Origin: Hyphococcus sp.
Lineage (GTDB): Bacteria; Pseudomonadota; Alphaproteobacteria; Caulobacterales; Parvularculaceae
DNA length: 64,000 bases
Assembly (NCBI GenBank): GCA_013002535.1
Contig: JABDJK010000027.1
Location: 1 to 64,000, forward strand
Direction: 5' to 3'
The notes under the pieces were generated by a model, which was given only the letters and a program-made list of their open reading frames with translations, was not told where the DNA came from and made no database searches. Shown here in pieces: positions 37,310-47,274 of the stretch. Both the position numbers and the translations under genes were made by a program. Numbering within the stretch: position 1 is the stretch's first letter; the number at the start of each line of letters is the position of its first letter.

Positions 37310-37873
37310 ATGAGTTCCAGAATTTCGTCTTATTCATTGATTGGCGCCGCCATCGTAATGGCGTTGGCGACGACCGGTTGCGGCATTGGCCGCGCTGTTG
37401 GCGGCAATAAAACATCGCCTGATGAATTTGCGATCGCGACGAAAGCGCCGCTGGTTGTGCCGCCGGATTACGCCCTGCGCCCGCCAAAGCCAGGTGAAAG
37501 CCGTCCACAGGAATTATCGCCATCTGAACGCGCACAACAGGTTCTGCTGGGCGACACAAGTGCTGCCCCGCCCACGACGGGCGAGCAACTGTTGATCCGT
37601 AAAGCCGGCGCCCTCAGTGCTGACGCAAATATCCGTCAGGTGCTTTATGCCGAGACAGGCGGACGCGCAGAAAAAGACGGCTCCCTCGCAAACCAGTTGA
37701 TCTTCTGGAAGTTCAATGATGGCAAGGTGGATGATTCCGCTGCGCCGCTTCGCGTTGACAATCCGGAAGAATGGATGGCCCAGCGCCAGAAAGTCATCAC
37801 CCGCGCCATTGGCGAAGATACGCAAGTGACGATTGAGAAATCGAAAACGCTCAATCTGCCGGGCGTTTTTTAA
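37310..37873 (+). CDS. DUF3035 lipoprotein
   Basis: 187 residues from ATG 37310, preceded by GGAG at 37298-37301; the track extends 18 codons upstream. The lipobox is LATTGC, so the protein is a lipoprotein. The mature part starts with TSPDEFAIATKAPLVVPPDYALRPPKPG, which is the DUF3035 signature, and later RVDNPEEWMAQRQKVI. These proteins follow ileS-lspA in many alphaproteobacteria and are thought to work at the outer membrane, but no activity is known. It follows lspA, whose product would process it. Confidence 0.85.
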   Translation: MSSRISSYSLIGAAIVMALATTGCGIGRAVGGNKTSPDEFAIATKAPLVVPPDYALRPPKPGESRPQELSPSERAQQVLLGDTSAAPPTTGEQLLIRKAGALSADANIRQVLYAETGGRAEKDGSLANQLIFWKFNDGKVDDSAAPLRVDNPEEWMAQRQKVITRAIGEDTQVTIEKSKTLNLPGVF

Positions 37874-37979
37874 GCAGCTGCTTTTTGATTGGGGAAAACC
37901 AATTGGCGTCGCGATCAATTTTGCGGCGCTTTTTCTTGCGCGTGATTTGTTCGCGTGAACGCCTCTGCCATAATGGGGT

Positions 37980-39836
37980 ATGGCGAATCGCGCGCAAAAA
38001 TTAAATGGTTCGATGAGCGTTATTCGGCGGCTGCCGCCGAACGCCGTAAATCGCATTGCCGCCGGCGAGGTGATTGAGCGTCCTGCGGCGGTGGTTAAAG
38101 AACTGGTCGAGAATTCGCTGGATGCGGGCGCGCGCGCGATTTCAATCGATGTGGAACATGGCGGGAAAACCAGGCTCGTCGTCACCGATGACGGCGTTGG
38201 TTTGTCGCCGGACGATATGACCCTTGCGATTGAGCGCCATGCTACTTCGAAACTGTCGCCTGATGATGGCGGTGATTATGATCTTACCAATATCGCGACT
38301 ATGGGGTTTCGCGGTGAGGCGTTGCCGTCAATCGGCGCTGTGGCGCGGCTGAAAATTATCTCTCGACAAACAGGCGCTAAAGATGCCTGGGCCTTGAATG
38401 TTGAGGGCGGCGCTGTCGGCGAGATAACGCCCTCGGCTTTCGCCGGCGAGGGCGCGCGCATCGAAGTGCGCGATTTGTTTTTTGCTACCCCGGCAAGGCT
38501 GAAGTTTTTGAAATCTGACCAGGCCGAAACGACGGCGGTCGGCGATGTCGTCCGGCGCCTCGCCATGGCGCGGGCCGATGTTGCCTTTTCGCTGACGTCC
38601 AATGGCCGGCGGATGCTGAATCTGGACGCGCAACCGGCAACGCCGGAAGGGCGTCTCAAACGGCTCGCCGCGATCATGGGTAAGGATTTTGGCGAGAACG
38701 CTATTCCTATTGATGCGACGCGCGAGGACATAAGTGTTTCAGGATTTGCTGGCCTGCCGACTTTCAATCGCGGCCTGCCCGACAAGCAATATTTGTTCGT
38801 CAACGGACGGCCCGTGCGCGACAAATTGATTGTCGGGGCAGTGCGCGGCGCCTATGCGGATTTTCTGGCGCGAGACCGGCATCCAGCGGTGGCGCTTTTC
38901 CTGGATATTCCGCCAGCGCTCGTCGACATTAATGTTCATCCGGCGAAAACAGAGGTTCGATTTCGTGACGCCGGCATGATTCGCGGTCTATTGGTCGGCG
39001 CGCTCAGACATGCGCTGGCGGAAGCCGGCCATCGCGCCTCGACGACAACGAGCGCTTATGCGCTCGGCCGCATGTCGCCAGCCGGAACAACAGGCGACGG
39101 CCCTCTCGGCCGGAGCGCCAGTTATCTCGCAGCGCCAAATCCGTTTCGGCCAGAAACTGCGCCGTCCTTTGAAGACCGCCCGCGCGATTTTGACGGTGTC
39201 GGCGCCCCAAGCGCGCGCTCCGAAGGCGCTGATATTGATATGCCTCCAGCAGACGACAATCCCCTCGGCGCAGCGCGGGCGCAAGTGCACGAGACCTATA
39301 TCGTGTCGCAAACGCCTGACGGGCTGATCATTGTCGACCAGCACGCCGCCCATGAACGCCTCGTCTATGAGCGCATGAAATCTGCGCTGGGGGCTGGCGG
39401 TGTTTCCCAGCAAGGATTGCTGATCCCGGAAATTGTTGAAATGGGCGCCGATGAAATCACGGCGCTTGAACCGCACCTCGATGAATTTTCGAGTCTCGGC
39501 CTCGTTATGGAAAAGTTCGGCGACGAGGCGATGATGGTGCGGGCGACGCCGGCGATGCTTGGCGAAGTTGATATCAAGGGCCTAGTCCAAAGCCTTGCTG
39601 ATGACCTCATGTCCGTAGGCAAGGGGCTGGCGCTGAAAGAACGCCTGGAAGAAGTCTGTTCATCTATGGCTTGCCATGGATCCGTGCGCGCAGGACGGCG
39701 TCTTACTGGCGATGAGATGAATGCTCTGTTGCGCGAGATGGAGGCAACGCCCCATTCCGGACAGTGCAATCACGGCCGTCCGACTTATGTTGAATTGAAA
39801 CTCGCGGATATCGAACGATTATTTGGACGGCGGTAA
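37980..39836 (+). CDS. mutL: DNA mismatch repair protein MutL
   Basis: Links MutS mismatch recognition to strand nicking. 618 residues. The N-terminal GHKL ATPase has [21 protein letters not shown] and [12 protein letters not shown], and the S5-like part shows [13 protein letters not shown] and [14 protein letters not shown] variable linker (about 340-440) precedes the dimerisation domain. This domain holds [12 protein letters not shown], the DQHA(X)2E(X)4E metal site of MutL endonucleases, with ACHGSVRAG and [11 protein letters not shown], the remaining metal motifs. It therefore cuts DNA itself, as in bacteria without MutH. A second start, ATG 38013 ([20 protein letters not shown]), also fits the family N-terminus; neither has a strong ribosome site. 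Confidence 0.96.
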   Translation: MANRAQKLNGSMSVIRRLPPNAVNRIAAGEVIERPAAVVKELVENSLDAGARAISIDVEHGGKTRLVVTDDGVGLSPDDMTLAIERHATSKLSPDDGGDYDLTNIATMGFRGEALPSIGAVARLKIISRQTGAKDAWALNVEGGAVGEITPSAFAGEGARIEVRDLFFATPARLKFLKSDQAETTAVGDVVRRLAMARADVAFSLTSNGRRMLNLDAQPATPEGRLKRLAAIMGKDFGENAIPIDATREDISVSGFAGLPTFNRGLPDKQYLFVNGRPVRDKLIVGAVRGAYADFLARDRHPAVALFLDIPPALVDINVHPAKTEVRFRDAGMIRGLLVGALRHALAEAGHRASTTTSAYALGRMSPAGTTGDGPLGRSASYLAAPNPFRPETAPSFEDRPRDFDGVGAPSARSEGADIDMPPADDNPLGAARAQVHETYIVSQTPDGLIIVDQHAAHERLVYERMKSALGAGGVSQQGLLIPEIVEMGADEITALEPHLDEFSSLGLVMEKFGDEAMMVRATPAMLGEVDIKGLVQSLADDLMSVGKGLALKERLEEVCSSMACHGSVRAGRRLTGDEMNALLREMEATPHSGQCNHGRPTYVELKLADIERLFGRR

Positions 39837-39837
39837 A

Positions 39838-40401
39838 TTACTTCGCGCCGCCGACTGTTTCACTTTCATCCGCATCATCCCATGGGAAGAACGTATACGA
39901 CAGCGTGATGGTCTGCACGTCGGAGAGATTGTCGTCGTCTGCTAAAGCAGGATCGATGAAATAGGTTACCGGCATTGAGACTTTTTCACCGGGCTGTAGC
40001 GTTTGCTCGGTAAAACAAAAACATTCGATCTTCTTGAAATAGATCCCCGCTTTGGCCGGCGAAACATTGAATGTCGCTCGGCCGGTGACCGGTTTCGATG
40101 AATAGTTTTCCGATTCGTAAAATGCCAAACCGGTCTCGCCGATATGAAGCGTTTGGGAGAGCTGTTCCGGTTTAAAGCGCCAGTTCAGGCCCTGGCTTGT
40201 GGTGGCGTCAAAGCGAATGGTGATTTGACGCGCTAGGGTTCTGTCCGCTTCTGCTTCAGCGCGCTGGGTTGTGCCGCCCCAACCGGTGACCTGGCAAAAG
40301 GCCTTGTAGGCTGGCGCCGCCGCAAACGACATCGCAACCATGGCGACGACAACGCTCGCGACGATCATCGCTGTTTTCTTGTTTTTCTCTGCGTCACTCA
40401 T
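39838..40401 (-). CDS. ctaG: cytochrome c oxidase assembly protein CtaG/Cox11
   Basis: A copper chaperone that delivers Cu to the CuB site of subunit I. 187 residues with one N-terminal helix (about 10-28, TAMIVASVVVAMVAMSFAAAPAY), then a periplasmic immunoglobulin-like domain. KAFCQVTGWGGTTQ and the copper-binding pair IECFCFTEQ are the Cox11 hallmarks. It is the last gene of ctaB-small gene-ctaG, 12 bases after the small gene. Its stop is one base from that of mutL on the other strand. Confidence 0.95.
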   Translation of the reverse strand: MSDAEKNKKTAMIVASVVVAMVAMSFAAAPAYKAFCQVTGWGGTTQRAEAEADRTLARQITIRFDATTSQGLNWRFKPEQLSQTLHIGETGLAFYESENYSSKPVTGRATFNVSPAKAGIYFKKIECFCFTEQTLQPGEKVSMPVTYFIDPALADDDNLSDVQTITLSYTFFPWDDADESETVGGAK

Positions 40402-40413
40402 CTCCGGTCAACC

Positions 40414-40569
40414 CTAAAACGAACGATCCGCTACCGATCCGCCAAGCCGCAGGATCGTCACCAGGAATACAACCAGAATAAAGGCGGCAAGCGAAAGTGC
40501 GATCGCGAGATTGCGCTGTTTCTTTTTCTTTATTGCCTCAGCGCCGCTAATTTCCGGTTCTTCAGACAT
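40414..40569 (-). CDS. small single-helix protein between ctaB and ctaG (CoxF-like)
   Basis: A 51-residue frame too short for the track. It begins [20 protein letters not shown] and continues with one hydrophobic helix ([20 protein letters not shown]), ending [11 protein letters not shown]. It overlaps the end of ctaB by eight bases and stops 12 bases before ctaG. A short one-helix protein at this place is common in alphaproteobacterial cox clusters and is sometimes called CoxF. The basic stretch before the helix puts the N-terminus in the cytosol. Role in oxidase assembly is inferred only from position. Confidence 0.8.
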   Translation of the reverse strand: MSEEPEISGAEAIKKKKQRNLAIALSLAAFILVVFLVTILRLGGSVADRSF

Positions 40570-41470
40570 AATATTTCACCGCTTTTTCAATCAACAGAGC
40601 AAGGAAGACGCCGAACAAATAGAAGATAGAAAACCCAAAGAGCTTTTTTGCCGGACCGTGATCTTCAGGCGTTCCCTGATATACTTTGTAAGCGAACCAA
40701 AGGAATCCGGCGCCAAGACCTGTTGCCGCGATCCCGTATATTACCCCGGCAATGTTCGTCGCAAGCGGGGCGAGTCCTGCAAAAAACAGGATGATCGAAT
40801 AGGCTAAAATCTGTTGGCGCGTAGCGGCGTCGCCTTTCACGTTCGGCATCATGGGTACGCCAACGCGCTCATAGTCGCCCTGCTTGTAGAGCGCCAGCGC
40901 CCAGAAATGCGGCGGCGTCCACAAGAAAATGATGGCGAATAAAATCCAGGCTTCCAGCGGCGCATTGCCCGTCACCGCCGCCCATCCGATCACGGGCGGA
41001 AAAGCGCCGGCCGCGCCGCCGATAACAATGTTTTGCGGCGTCGCGCGTTTCAGGATCATCGAATAGATGACGACGTAAAAGAATATGGTGAATGCAAGAA
41101 GCCCGGCCGCGAGATAGTTCGATGAGAGCGCCAGAAGTACGACTGATAACGCGGACAAAAAACCGCCAAACGCGCCGGCGTCGCCGCGCCTTACTTTACC
41201 GGCGGGAATGGGCCGATTGGCGGTGCGCGACATGACGGCGTCGATGTCCGCATCCCACCACATGTTAAGAGCGCCCGAGGCCCCGGCGCCGACGGCGATC
41301 GCCAGAATTGAAACCAGCCCAAGCAGGGGATGAATGCCGCCCGGCGCAGCAACCATGCCTACAAAAGCTGTGAAGACGACGAGCGACATTACTCGCGGTT
41401 TTAAGAGGTCAAAAAAGTCCTCCGGCCCCGCGAGGGCATAACTATCCGATTTGGCGGCATTGTCCGTCAT
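40562..41470 (-). CDS. ctaB: protoheme IX farnesyltransferase (heme O synthase)
   Basis: Adds farnesyl to heme b to make heme O, the first step to heme A for cytochrome oxidase. 302 residues from ATG 41470; the track adds ten residues from a TTG. Nine helices. The conserved metal-prenyl motifs are [23 protein letters not shown] (the first Asp-rich loop) and [31 protein letters not shown]. Same strand as the small gene and ctaG and overlapping the former, so an operon. A terminator at 41586 separates it from the gene upstream, so it has its own promoter. Confidence 0.96.
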   Translation of the reverse strand: MTDNAAKSDSYALAGPEDFFDLLKPRVMSLVVFTAFVGMVAAPGGIHPLLGLVSILAIAVGAGASGALNMWWDADIDAVMSRTANRPIPAGKVRRGDAGAFGGFLSALSVVLLALSSNYLAAGLLAFTIFFYVVIYSMILKRATPQNIVIGGAAGAFPPVIGWAAVTGNAPLEAWILFAIIFLWTPPHFWALALYKQGDYERVGVPMMPNVKGDAATRQQILAYSIILFFAGLAPLATNIAGVIYGIAATGLGAGFLWFAYKVYQGTPEDHGPAKKLFGFSIFYLFGVFLALLIEKAVKYYV

Positions 41471-41585
41471 GGCGGTGCTTATGCACCATAAAGCATGCAA
41501 TTAGAATATGCGCCGGATCATCGATGCCGCGGCGCCGCGTCGCGTACCGTGACGAATGCCCCAAAACGCAAGGATTATGTGGCGC

Positions 41586-41619
41586 AAAAAAACGGCCGCT
41601 GTTCAAGCGAACGGCGGCC
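41586..41619 (-). terminator. terminator of the 121-residue membrane gene
   Basis: GGCCGC-T-GTTC and GAAC-G-GCGGCC pair around AAGC with one weak pair. Read on the minus strand, the stem is followed by seven T, 28 bases after the stop at 41647. Confidence 0.8.
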
Positions 41620-41646
41620 ACATAGTCAGAAAAAATTTCGCATAAA

Positions 41647-42012
41647 TTATCGCGCGACCAAAGATTTCGCTGCGAAAAGCACCAGCAGCACCGACATAAA
41701 GGCGATGAAATAGGCGAGAATAGTGCCGGCTTGTAAATTCGCAAACTCAAGGTAACTGGATTCAAGACGCGCCGCGAGGCTCGGCGCTGCGCCGTCGGTT
41801 GCTTGCGAGGCGAGGTACATGCCGCGCCCGATACAGCCGATGACGAAAATCACCAGCGCCAGCAGCGTCATTGATCCGATTTGGGCGCCGCGCTGCATCA
41901 TGGCAACAGCAATCAGGACTGACCCAATTGCGACGGCCAAAGCTGTCCAGTCGCCGGTCATAAATGTTCCCTGCATTACGTTTACAACGTCATTGATAAT
42001 CGTCTCGAGCAT
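41647..42012 (-). CDS. small membrane protein inside the cox cluster
   Basis: 121 residues from ATG 42012, which has GGAGGGATCG in front; the track start adds four codons. Three hydrophobic segments: about 25-43 (DWTALAVAIGSVLIAVAMM), 48-66 (IGSMTLLALVIFVIGCIGRG) and 95-118 (ILAYFIAFMSVLLVLFAAKS). The N-terminal MLETIINDVVNVMQGTFMTG looks amphipathic. I do not recognise it. It sits between the coxBA terminator (42091) and its own terminator (41586), so it is a single-gene unit placed between coxA and ctaB. A link to the oxidase is suggested only by location. Confidence 0.7.
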   Translation of the reverse strand: MLETIINDVVNVMQGTFMTGDWTALAVAIGSVLIAVAMMQRGAQIGSMTLLALVIFVIGCIGRGMYLASQATDGAAPSLAARLESSYLEFANLQAGTILAYFIAFMSVLLVLFAAKSLVAR

Positions 42013-42090
42013 CGATCCCTCCAAAATTCGTTTCCCGCCAGTCAGGGCGAAATTAACGATAATTTGGCGCGCACGTCACGCTGCGGCGCA

Positions 42091-42119
42091 AAAAAACCCG
42101 CCGGCCAGGGCGGGTTTTT
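42091..42119 (-). terminator. terminator of coxBA
   Basis: AAAAACCCGCC, a loop of six, then GGCGGGTTTTT: an 11-base stem that ends in T on both strands, 21 bases after the coxA stop. Confidence 0.88.
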
Positions 42120-42140
42120 CTGAACGATAATATTGTGATT

Positions 42141-43802
42141 TTAGAACGCTTTGACGTCGCCTTTGTCAAAACGCGGCAATTCGTTGAACTGGTGGAATGG
42201 CGGCGGTGACGGCAACGTCCATTCCAGCGTCGTGGCGCCTTCGCCCCACGGGTTCGCCGGCGCTTTTTTGCGGTAGATGAAAAAGGCGTCGATCATGGCG
42301 ATCAGGAAAATGCCCATGCCGAGGATGGTGATGCCGTAACCAACGGTCGACCAGTAATTCCAATATGCAAAGGCTTCCGGATAATCGACATATCTGCGCG
42401 GCATTCCTTGAAGACCAAGGAAGTGTTGCGGGAAGAAAATCAAATTCACGCCCACGAACATGACCCAGAAATGAAGGGCCCCAAGCCATTCGCGATACAT
42501 TTTCCCGGTCATCTTGGCGAACCAGTAATACCAACCGGCAAAGATCGCGAAGACCGCGCCCAGCGACAAGACGTAGTGGAAGTGCGCGACAACGTAATAC
42601 GTATCGTGCATGTAGTGGTCGATGCCTGCGTTCGCGAGAACGACGCCGGTCACGCCGCCAACGGTGAAGAGGAAAATAAATCCAATTGCCCATAACATTG
42701 GCGTTTTGAATTCTATCGATCCGCCCCACATGGTTGCGATCCAGGAGAATATTTTGATGCCTGTCGGCACCGCGATGACCATGGTGGCGGCGACAAAATA
42801 CGCTTTCATATTTACTGACAGACCAACGGTGTACATGTGGTGCGCCCAGACGATGAAGCCGACAAAGCCAATGGCGACCATGGCGTAGGCCATGCCGAGA
42901 TACCCAAAAATCGGCTTCTTCGAGAATGTCGAGACGATGTGCGAGATGATGCCAAAGCCCGGCAAAATCAGAATGTAGACTTCCGGGTGACCGAAAAACC
43001 AGAACAGATGCTGGTAGAGGATTGGATCGCCGCCGCCAGCGGCGTCGAAGAATGATGTGCCGAAATTCCGGTCGGTGAGCAACATGGTGATGGCGCCCGC
43101 TAGAACCGGCAGCGACAAGACGAGCAGGAATGCCGTAACGAGAACCGCCCACGCAAAGAGCGGCATTTTGTGAAGCGTCATACCCGGCGCGCGCATGTTG
43201 AAGATCGTCGTGATAAAGTTGATCGCGCCCAAGATAGAAGAGGCGCCGGCAAGGTGCAGCGACAGGATCAAAAGATCCATTGCCGGCCCGGGACTGCCGG
43301 TGTTTGATGAGAGAGGCGGGTACAACACCCAGCCGCCGCCAAAGCCAATATTCGATCCATATCCTGGCGCAAACATCGAAAGCGTGATCAAGACGCCCGA
43401 TGCGCCATAAAGCCAGAATGAGATGTTGTTCATGCGCGGGAAGGCCATATCCGGGGCGCCGATCATGATCGGAACAAACCAGTTGCCAAATCCGCCAATC
43501 ATCGCAGGCATGACCATGAAGAAGATCATGATGAGACCGTGATAGGTAATGAGGACGTTATAAAAATTCGCCGCTGCGTCCGGGTCGCCGCCGGAGAACA
43601 TCGTTAAAAATGTAACGCCGGGTTCAGCGAGTTCTATCCGCATCAAGCCTGACATGGCGCCGCCGATAATGCCGGCTATGATCGCGAATATCAGATAGAG
43701 CGTGCCGATATCCTTGTGATTTGTTGAAAAGAACCAGCGGACGAAGAACGACGGCTTGTGGTCGTCGGCGTCGTGAGCATCAGTTGCGTGTGCGTCTGCC
43801 AT
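42141..43802 (-). CDS. ctaD: cytochrome c oxidase subunit I (aa3 type)
   Basis: The catalytic subunit with heme a and the heme a3-CuB centre; reduces oxygen and pumps protons. 553 residues, 12 helices. Seen are [22 protein letters not shown] (CuB His and the cross-linked Tyr), HHMYTVGL, and [23 protein letters not shown] (heme His pair). The N-terminus [27 protein letters not shown] is the alphaproteobacterial form. Thirteen bases after coxB and followed by a terminator. All active-site residues look present. Confidence 0.98.
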   Translation of the reverse strand: MADAHATDAHDADDHKPSFFVRWFFSTNHKDIGTLYLIFAIIAGIIGGAMSGLMRIELAEPGVTFLTMFSGGDPDAAANFYNVLITYHGLIMIFFMVMPAMIGGFGNWFVPIMIGAPDMAFPRMNNISFWLYGASGVLITLSMFAPGYGSNIGFGGGWVLYPPLSSNTGSPGPAMDLLILSLHLAGASSILGAINFITTIFNMRAPGMTLHKMPLFAWAVLVTAFLLVLSLPVLAGAITMLLTDRNFGTSFFDAAGGGDPILYQHLFWFFGHPEVYILILPGFGIISHIVSTFSKKPIFGYLGMAYAMVAIGFVGFIVWAHHMYTVGLSVNMKAYFVAATMVIAVPTGIKIFSWIATMWGGSIEFKTPMLWAIGFIFLFTVGGVTGVVLANAGIDHYMHDTYYVVAHFHYVLSLGAVFAIFAGWYYWFAKMTGKMYREWLGALHFWVMFVGVNLIFFPQHFLGLQGMPRRYVDYPEAFAYWNYWSTVGYGITILGMGIFLIAMIDAFFIYRKKAPANPWGEGATTLEWTLPSPPPFHQFNELPRFDKGDVKAF

Positions 43803-43815
43803 GATATTGGTCCCT

Positions 43816-44940
43816 TTACTCCGCCGCTGCGGCGTCGGCCGGCGATGCGTCGGCGAGTTTTACATTGTCGGTTTCAAACATTGGCTCCAGTCCGGCGAAA
43901 GCGCGCTGTTCATCGACCCAGGCTTCGAACGCCGGACGTGATACGACCTCAACCGCGATCGGCATGAACGAGTGTTTGATGCCACAGATTTCTGAACACT
44001 GGCCGTAGTATACGCCTTCCCGGTCTGCGTTGAACCAGGTCTCGTTGATGCGCCCAGGCACCGCGTCGACCTTCACAGCAAAAACCGGCATGGCCCAGGC
44101 ATGAATCACGTCCGTCGCCGTTGTTGTGATGCGAATGGTTTCACCGACTGGGACGAGGATGCGGTTATCAACCTCAAGGCGATAAAGTTCAGGCGTGGTC
44201 TGATCTTCTGCCGCCATCAGCGAAGAAACTTCAAAGTCTCCGAAATCCGGATAGGCGTGCCGCCAACCCCATTGGAAGCCAATGGCTTTGATGGTGACGG
44301 TCGGCGCCATTTCAACTTCCCCGCGATGATTGACGTTGCGGCCGCCGCGGATGATGACGCGTTCACCGCGCGCTGGCGGCTCATTCAACGAAACAACCAT
44401 ATTTGTTTCGCCAAACCCATCGACGCGGAAGTCTTTGCGATTTTTCAGAGTTCGTCGCTCAGATCCGTCGTCGATGATCACGTTCAGATGACCGGCGCGG
44501 GCAACGCGGCGGCGTTCATCGAAATCGTTCGGAAATACGAAATCAATCGTCTGCCCATCGCCCTGCGCAACGATTTGTTTGCCGTCAGGAATGACATCCT
44601 CTTTGTACAGGAGTTCAAAAGACGGCAGCGCAATTGCCAACAGGATCAAAATCGGGATTACCGTCCAGACGATCTCGATCATCGTGTTGTGCGAGAACTT
44701 GCGCGGGGTCGGGTTTGATTTCGAATTATAGCGAAAGACGATCCACAAAAGCAGCGCCAGGACAAAAAGGCTGATCGCTGTGATGATCGGCATCAACAGG
44801 ATATTGTGAAACCAATGGACCTCTTCCGCGAGGGCCGAATTCGGCGGTTGCATGCCGATGCCGCCGGGCGTCATCTGCGCGACTGCCGTACCGGCGCAAA
44901 GCGCGCCAAGTCCTAGAAAAGCTGCTGTGATCTTTTTCAT
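43816..44940 (-). CDS. ctaC: cytochrome c oxidase subunit II with an unusual insert
   Basis: Carries the CuA centre that takes electrons from cytochrome c. 374 residues, longer than the usual 260-300. Signal peptide (about 1-21), helices at about 46-69 and 87-110, then the cupredoxin domain. CuA ligands are all present: His280 (TDVIHAW), Cys315, Glu317, Cys319, His323 and Met326 in [16 protein letters not shown]. Between helix 2 and the usual [17 protein letters not shown] block lies an extra stretch (about 118-213, with [17 protein letters not shown] and [18 protein letters not shown]) not found in ordinary subunit II. It is in frame and codes well, so it is likely real. First gene of coxBA. 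Confidence 0.96.
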   Translation of the reverse strand: MKKITAAFLGLGALCAGTAVAQMTPGGIGMQPPNSALAEEVHWFHNILLMPIITAISLFVLALLLWIVFRYNSKSNPTPRKFSHNTMIEIVWTVIPILILLAIALPSFELLYKEDVIPDGKQIVAQGDGQTIDFVFPNDFDERRRVARAGHLNVIIDDGSERRTLKNRKDFRVDGFGETNMVVSLNEPPARGERVIIRGGRNVNHRGEVEMAPTVTIKAIGFQWGWRHAYPDFGDFEVSSLMAAEDQTTPELYRLEVDNRILVPVGETIRITTTATDVIHAWAMPVFAVKVDAVPGRINETWFNADREGVYYGQCSEICGIKHSFMPIAVEVVSRPAFEAWVDEQRAFAGLEPMFETDNVKLADASPADAAAAE

Positions 44941-45177
44941 CTTGTGATCCCGCTCGCCGACGGCAGGCCGCCGCCGTTATTTCCGGTTGATGACAATGGC
45001 CGGTGAAAATGGCCAGGCGATATTCCAATCGCGCCCAAATACCCCGGTTCGTCTAATTTCCGCCAGCTTATAGGCCGCGCCAGCTGGGCCGTCACCCATA
45101 TAATTCGCGGAAAAAAGGTCGCAGCGCTGACCGGCGGGGTTCGCCCGTAAGCTGCGGTGTCCTGATATTATACCCGT

Positions 45178-45565
45178 ATGCGCACCTTGACAGTTCCGGT
45201 TCGCCGGTTTGCAGCATCTGTGCTGGCGTCGCCAGCAATTGCGCAAGGATTGGCAAAGATCGAATTGGGCACAATCATTTTCTTGCAGAAAACGCCGCTC
45301 GCGCAGGCATGCTATCAGAATGCAGCTGGCGGCGGCTTACGCCAATCGGGGCGTTATTCATTTCAACATTGGAATCTATGAAACGGCGATCTCGGATTTC
45401 AGTCAGTCGCTGGATCTGGGGAAAAATTACCGGGTTCTCCTGGCCAATCGCGGCATGGCATATGAAACGCTTGGACTGGAAAATCTTGCACGCGTTGATT
45501 ATGAGGCGGCGCTGGCGTTCTGGGCGTCGTACAAGGATGCAAAAAAGCGCCTGGCGCAACTGTAA
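45178..45565 (+). pseudogene. exported TPR protein with a frameshift
   Basis: Two plus-strand frames overlap. Frame A (ATG 45178) codes MRTLTVPVRRFAASVLASPAIAQ, a signal peptide, then LAQACYQNA. Frame B, one base over, codes AAAYANRGVIHFNIGIYETAISDFSQSLDLG and VLLANRGMAYETLGLENLARVDYEAALAF, two TPR units. Related exported TPR proteins run from a signal peptide through a cysteine straight into NRG repeats, so a +1 frameshift near 45318-45325 would join them. Either a disabled gene or a base error. The second-frame N-terminus (track 45209) is Arg/Trp-rich and unlikely to be real. Confidence 0.55.
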
Positions 45566-45699
45566 TCGCCGCTTTATGAGCGCTCAAAACTGCCCAAAAA
45601 CGATTACGGCGGAAATGCTGTGCGTGATGTCGGAAGTCTAACGGTGCAAACGCGGCATGCGATTGTTTACGCCCATTGCTGAACGGGTCGGCGGGCCTT

Positions 45700-47130
45700 A
45701 TGTCTTCGCCTATGTCAGATAGTTACTTCTTCTCCCGCACCGACCTTGACCGAAACCGCACCGAAGGCCTCGTCAATGACGCCTTGAAAGGCGCAGATGA
45801 CGGCGAGTTGTTTCTGGAATATGCCCAGTCGGAGGCGTTCGTCTTTGACGACAATCGCCTGAAAACAGCGAGTTTTAACGTTGATCAGGGCTTTGGCCTG
45901 CGCGCCGTTTGCGGCGAATCGACAGGCTACGCCCACGCGTCGGAATTAACGCAAGCGGCGCTGAAGCGCGCGAGCGACGCGGTTCAGGCGGTAAAAACGG
46001 GCAAAGACGGAGAGGTCGCTGATGGACCGGCGGGAACCAACGCCAGGCTCTACCCGGACGAAAACCCCTTGGGCGGAATGGATTTCGCCGCCAAAACGAA
46101 GCTTCTGGAAGAGATCAACGACTATGCGCGCTCAAAAGACAGCCGCGTGCGGCAGGTGTCGGCGTCGCTTGCCGGTGAATGGTCGGCAATAGAGATTATG
46201 CGCCCCGGCGGCGAGGTGATCCGCGACTTCCGGCCCCTTGTCAGGCTCAACGTCTCGGTAACGGCGGGCGAGGGCGATCGGCAGGAAAGCGGGTCCTATG
46301 GCGCCGGCGGGCGCGAGGGCTATGCAGCGTTCGTGACGCCGGACGCGTGGAAAGGCCAGGTTGATGAGGCGCTGCGGATGGCGCTGGTGAACCTCGAAGC
46401 CGAACCGGCGCCGGCTGGCGAAATGGACGTTGTGCTCGGCTCCGGCTGGACCGGCATCTTATTGCACGAAGCTGTCGGCCACGGGCTCGAAGGCGACTTC
46501 AATCGCAAACAAACGTCCGCCTTCGCGGGCCGAATGGGTGAGCGTGTCGCGGCGCCCGGCGTCACTGTCGTCGATGACGGCACCATCGAAGGCCGCCGCG
46601 GATCGCTGACTGTTGATGATGAGGGAACGCCGACATCGCGCACGGTCCTGATCGAAGACGGCATCCTCAAAGGCTATCTTCAAGATCGCTTGAACGCGCG
46701 CCTCATGGGCGTTGACGCCACCGGCAATGGACGGCGCGAAAGTTTTGCGCACCAACCGATGCCGCGCATGACGAATACTTTCATGCTTGGCGGCGATCAC
46801 CACCCGGATGAAATTTTGGCGAGCGTCAAGGACGGAATTTACGCCGTCAATTTCTCCGGCGGGCAGGTTGATATTACCAGCGGCAAGTTCGTCTTCAACT
46901 GCACCGAAGCCTATCGCGTGCAAAACGGCAAGGTCGGCGCCCCGCTAAAGAACGTTGCGCTGATTGGCGACGGCCCGACAGTGATGACCAAGGTGTCAAT
47001 GATCGGCAACGATTTCGCTCTCGATCCCGGCATCGGCGTTTGCGGCAAGGCGGGACAAGGCGTTCCGGTCGGCGTTGGTCAGCCAACCATCAAGATCGCC
47101 GGCCTGACCGTTGGCGGCGCCGCGGCTTAA
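45700..47130 (+). CDS. tldD: metalloprotease TldD
   Basis: With TldE (PmbA) forms a protease that cuts unfolded peptides and can mature modified peptides. 476 residues from ATG 45700; the track starts eight codons earlier at a TTG, and another ATG is at 45712. The zinc-binding HExxxH is LLHEAVGHGLEGDFN, and the third ligand cysteine lies in FVFNCTEAYRV. NVSVTAGEGDRQESGSYG and MPRMTNTFMLGG are further family blocks. No tldE lies in the window. It follows the broken TPR gene by about 130 bases and is followed by a repeat element. Confidence 0.95.
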   Translation: MSSPMSDSYFFSRTDLDRNRTEGLVNDALKGADDGELFLEYAQSEAFVFDDNRLKTASFNVDQGFGLRAVCGESTGYAHASELTQAALKRASDAVQAVKTGKDGEVADGPAGTNARLYPDENPLGGMDFAAKTKLLEEINDYARSKDSRVRQVSASLAGEWSAIEIMRPGGEVIRDFRPLVRLNVSVTAGEGDRQESGSYGAGGREGYAAFVTPDAWKGQVDEALRMALVNLEAEPAPAGEMDVVLGSGWTGILLHEAVGHGLEGDFNRKQTSAFAGRMGERVAAPGVTVVDDGTIEGRRGSLTVDDEGTPTSRTVLIEDGILKGYLQDRLNARLMGVDATGNGRRESFAHQPMPRMTNTFMLGGDHHPDEILASVKDGIYAVNFSGGQVDITSGKFVFNCTEAYRVQNGKVGAPLKNVALIGDGPTVMTKVSMIGNDFALDPGIGVCGKAGQGVPVGVGQPTIKIAGLTVGGAAA

Positions 47131-47150
47131 CAGCTCAACTAAATTCAATT

Positions 47151-47274
47151 CCTCATCCTGAGGGGTCAGCGCAAATGCGCGAGCCTTGAAGGATGTTGTT
47201 CAAGCGCCGCGCTTGCGATCATCCTTCGAGGCCCAGCCTTGCTTACGCAGGAGGCTTGGCGCCTCAGAACGAGG
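47151..47274. repeat. REP-like palindromic repeat
   Basis: Begins CCTCATCCTGAGG and ends GCCTCAGAACGAGG, with CCTTGAAGGATG and CATCCTTCGAGGC inside. The arms pair in two nested ways (CATCCT/AGGATG and CATCCTTCGAGGC/GCCTCAGAACGAGG). Palindromes of this CCTCATcCTGAGG...CCTCAGaAcGAGG type are common between genes in alphaproteobacteria. It lies between tldD and the convergent DUF3667 gene, where it may also end transcription. Confidence 0.75.

Noticed and set aside
42166-43152. 328-residue second minus-strand frame inside ctaD
   Set aside because: Same strand, other frame of a clearly conserved oxidase gene; His/Arg-rich nonsense.
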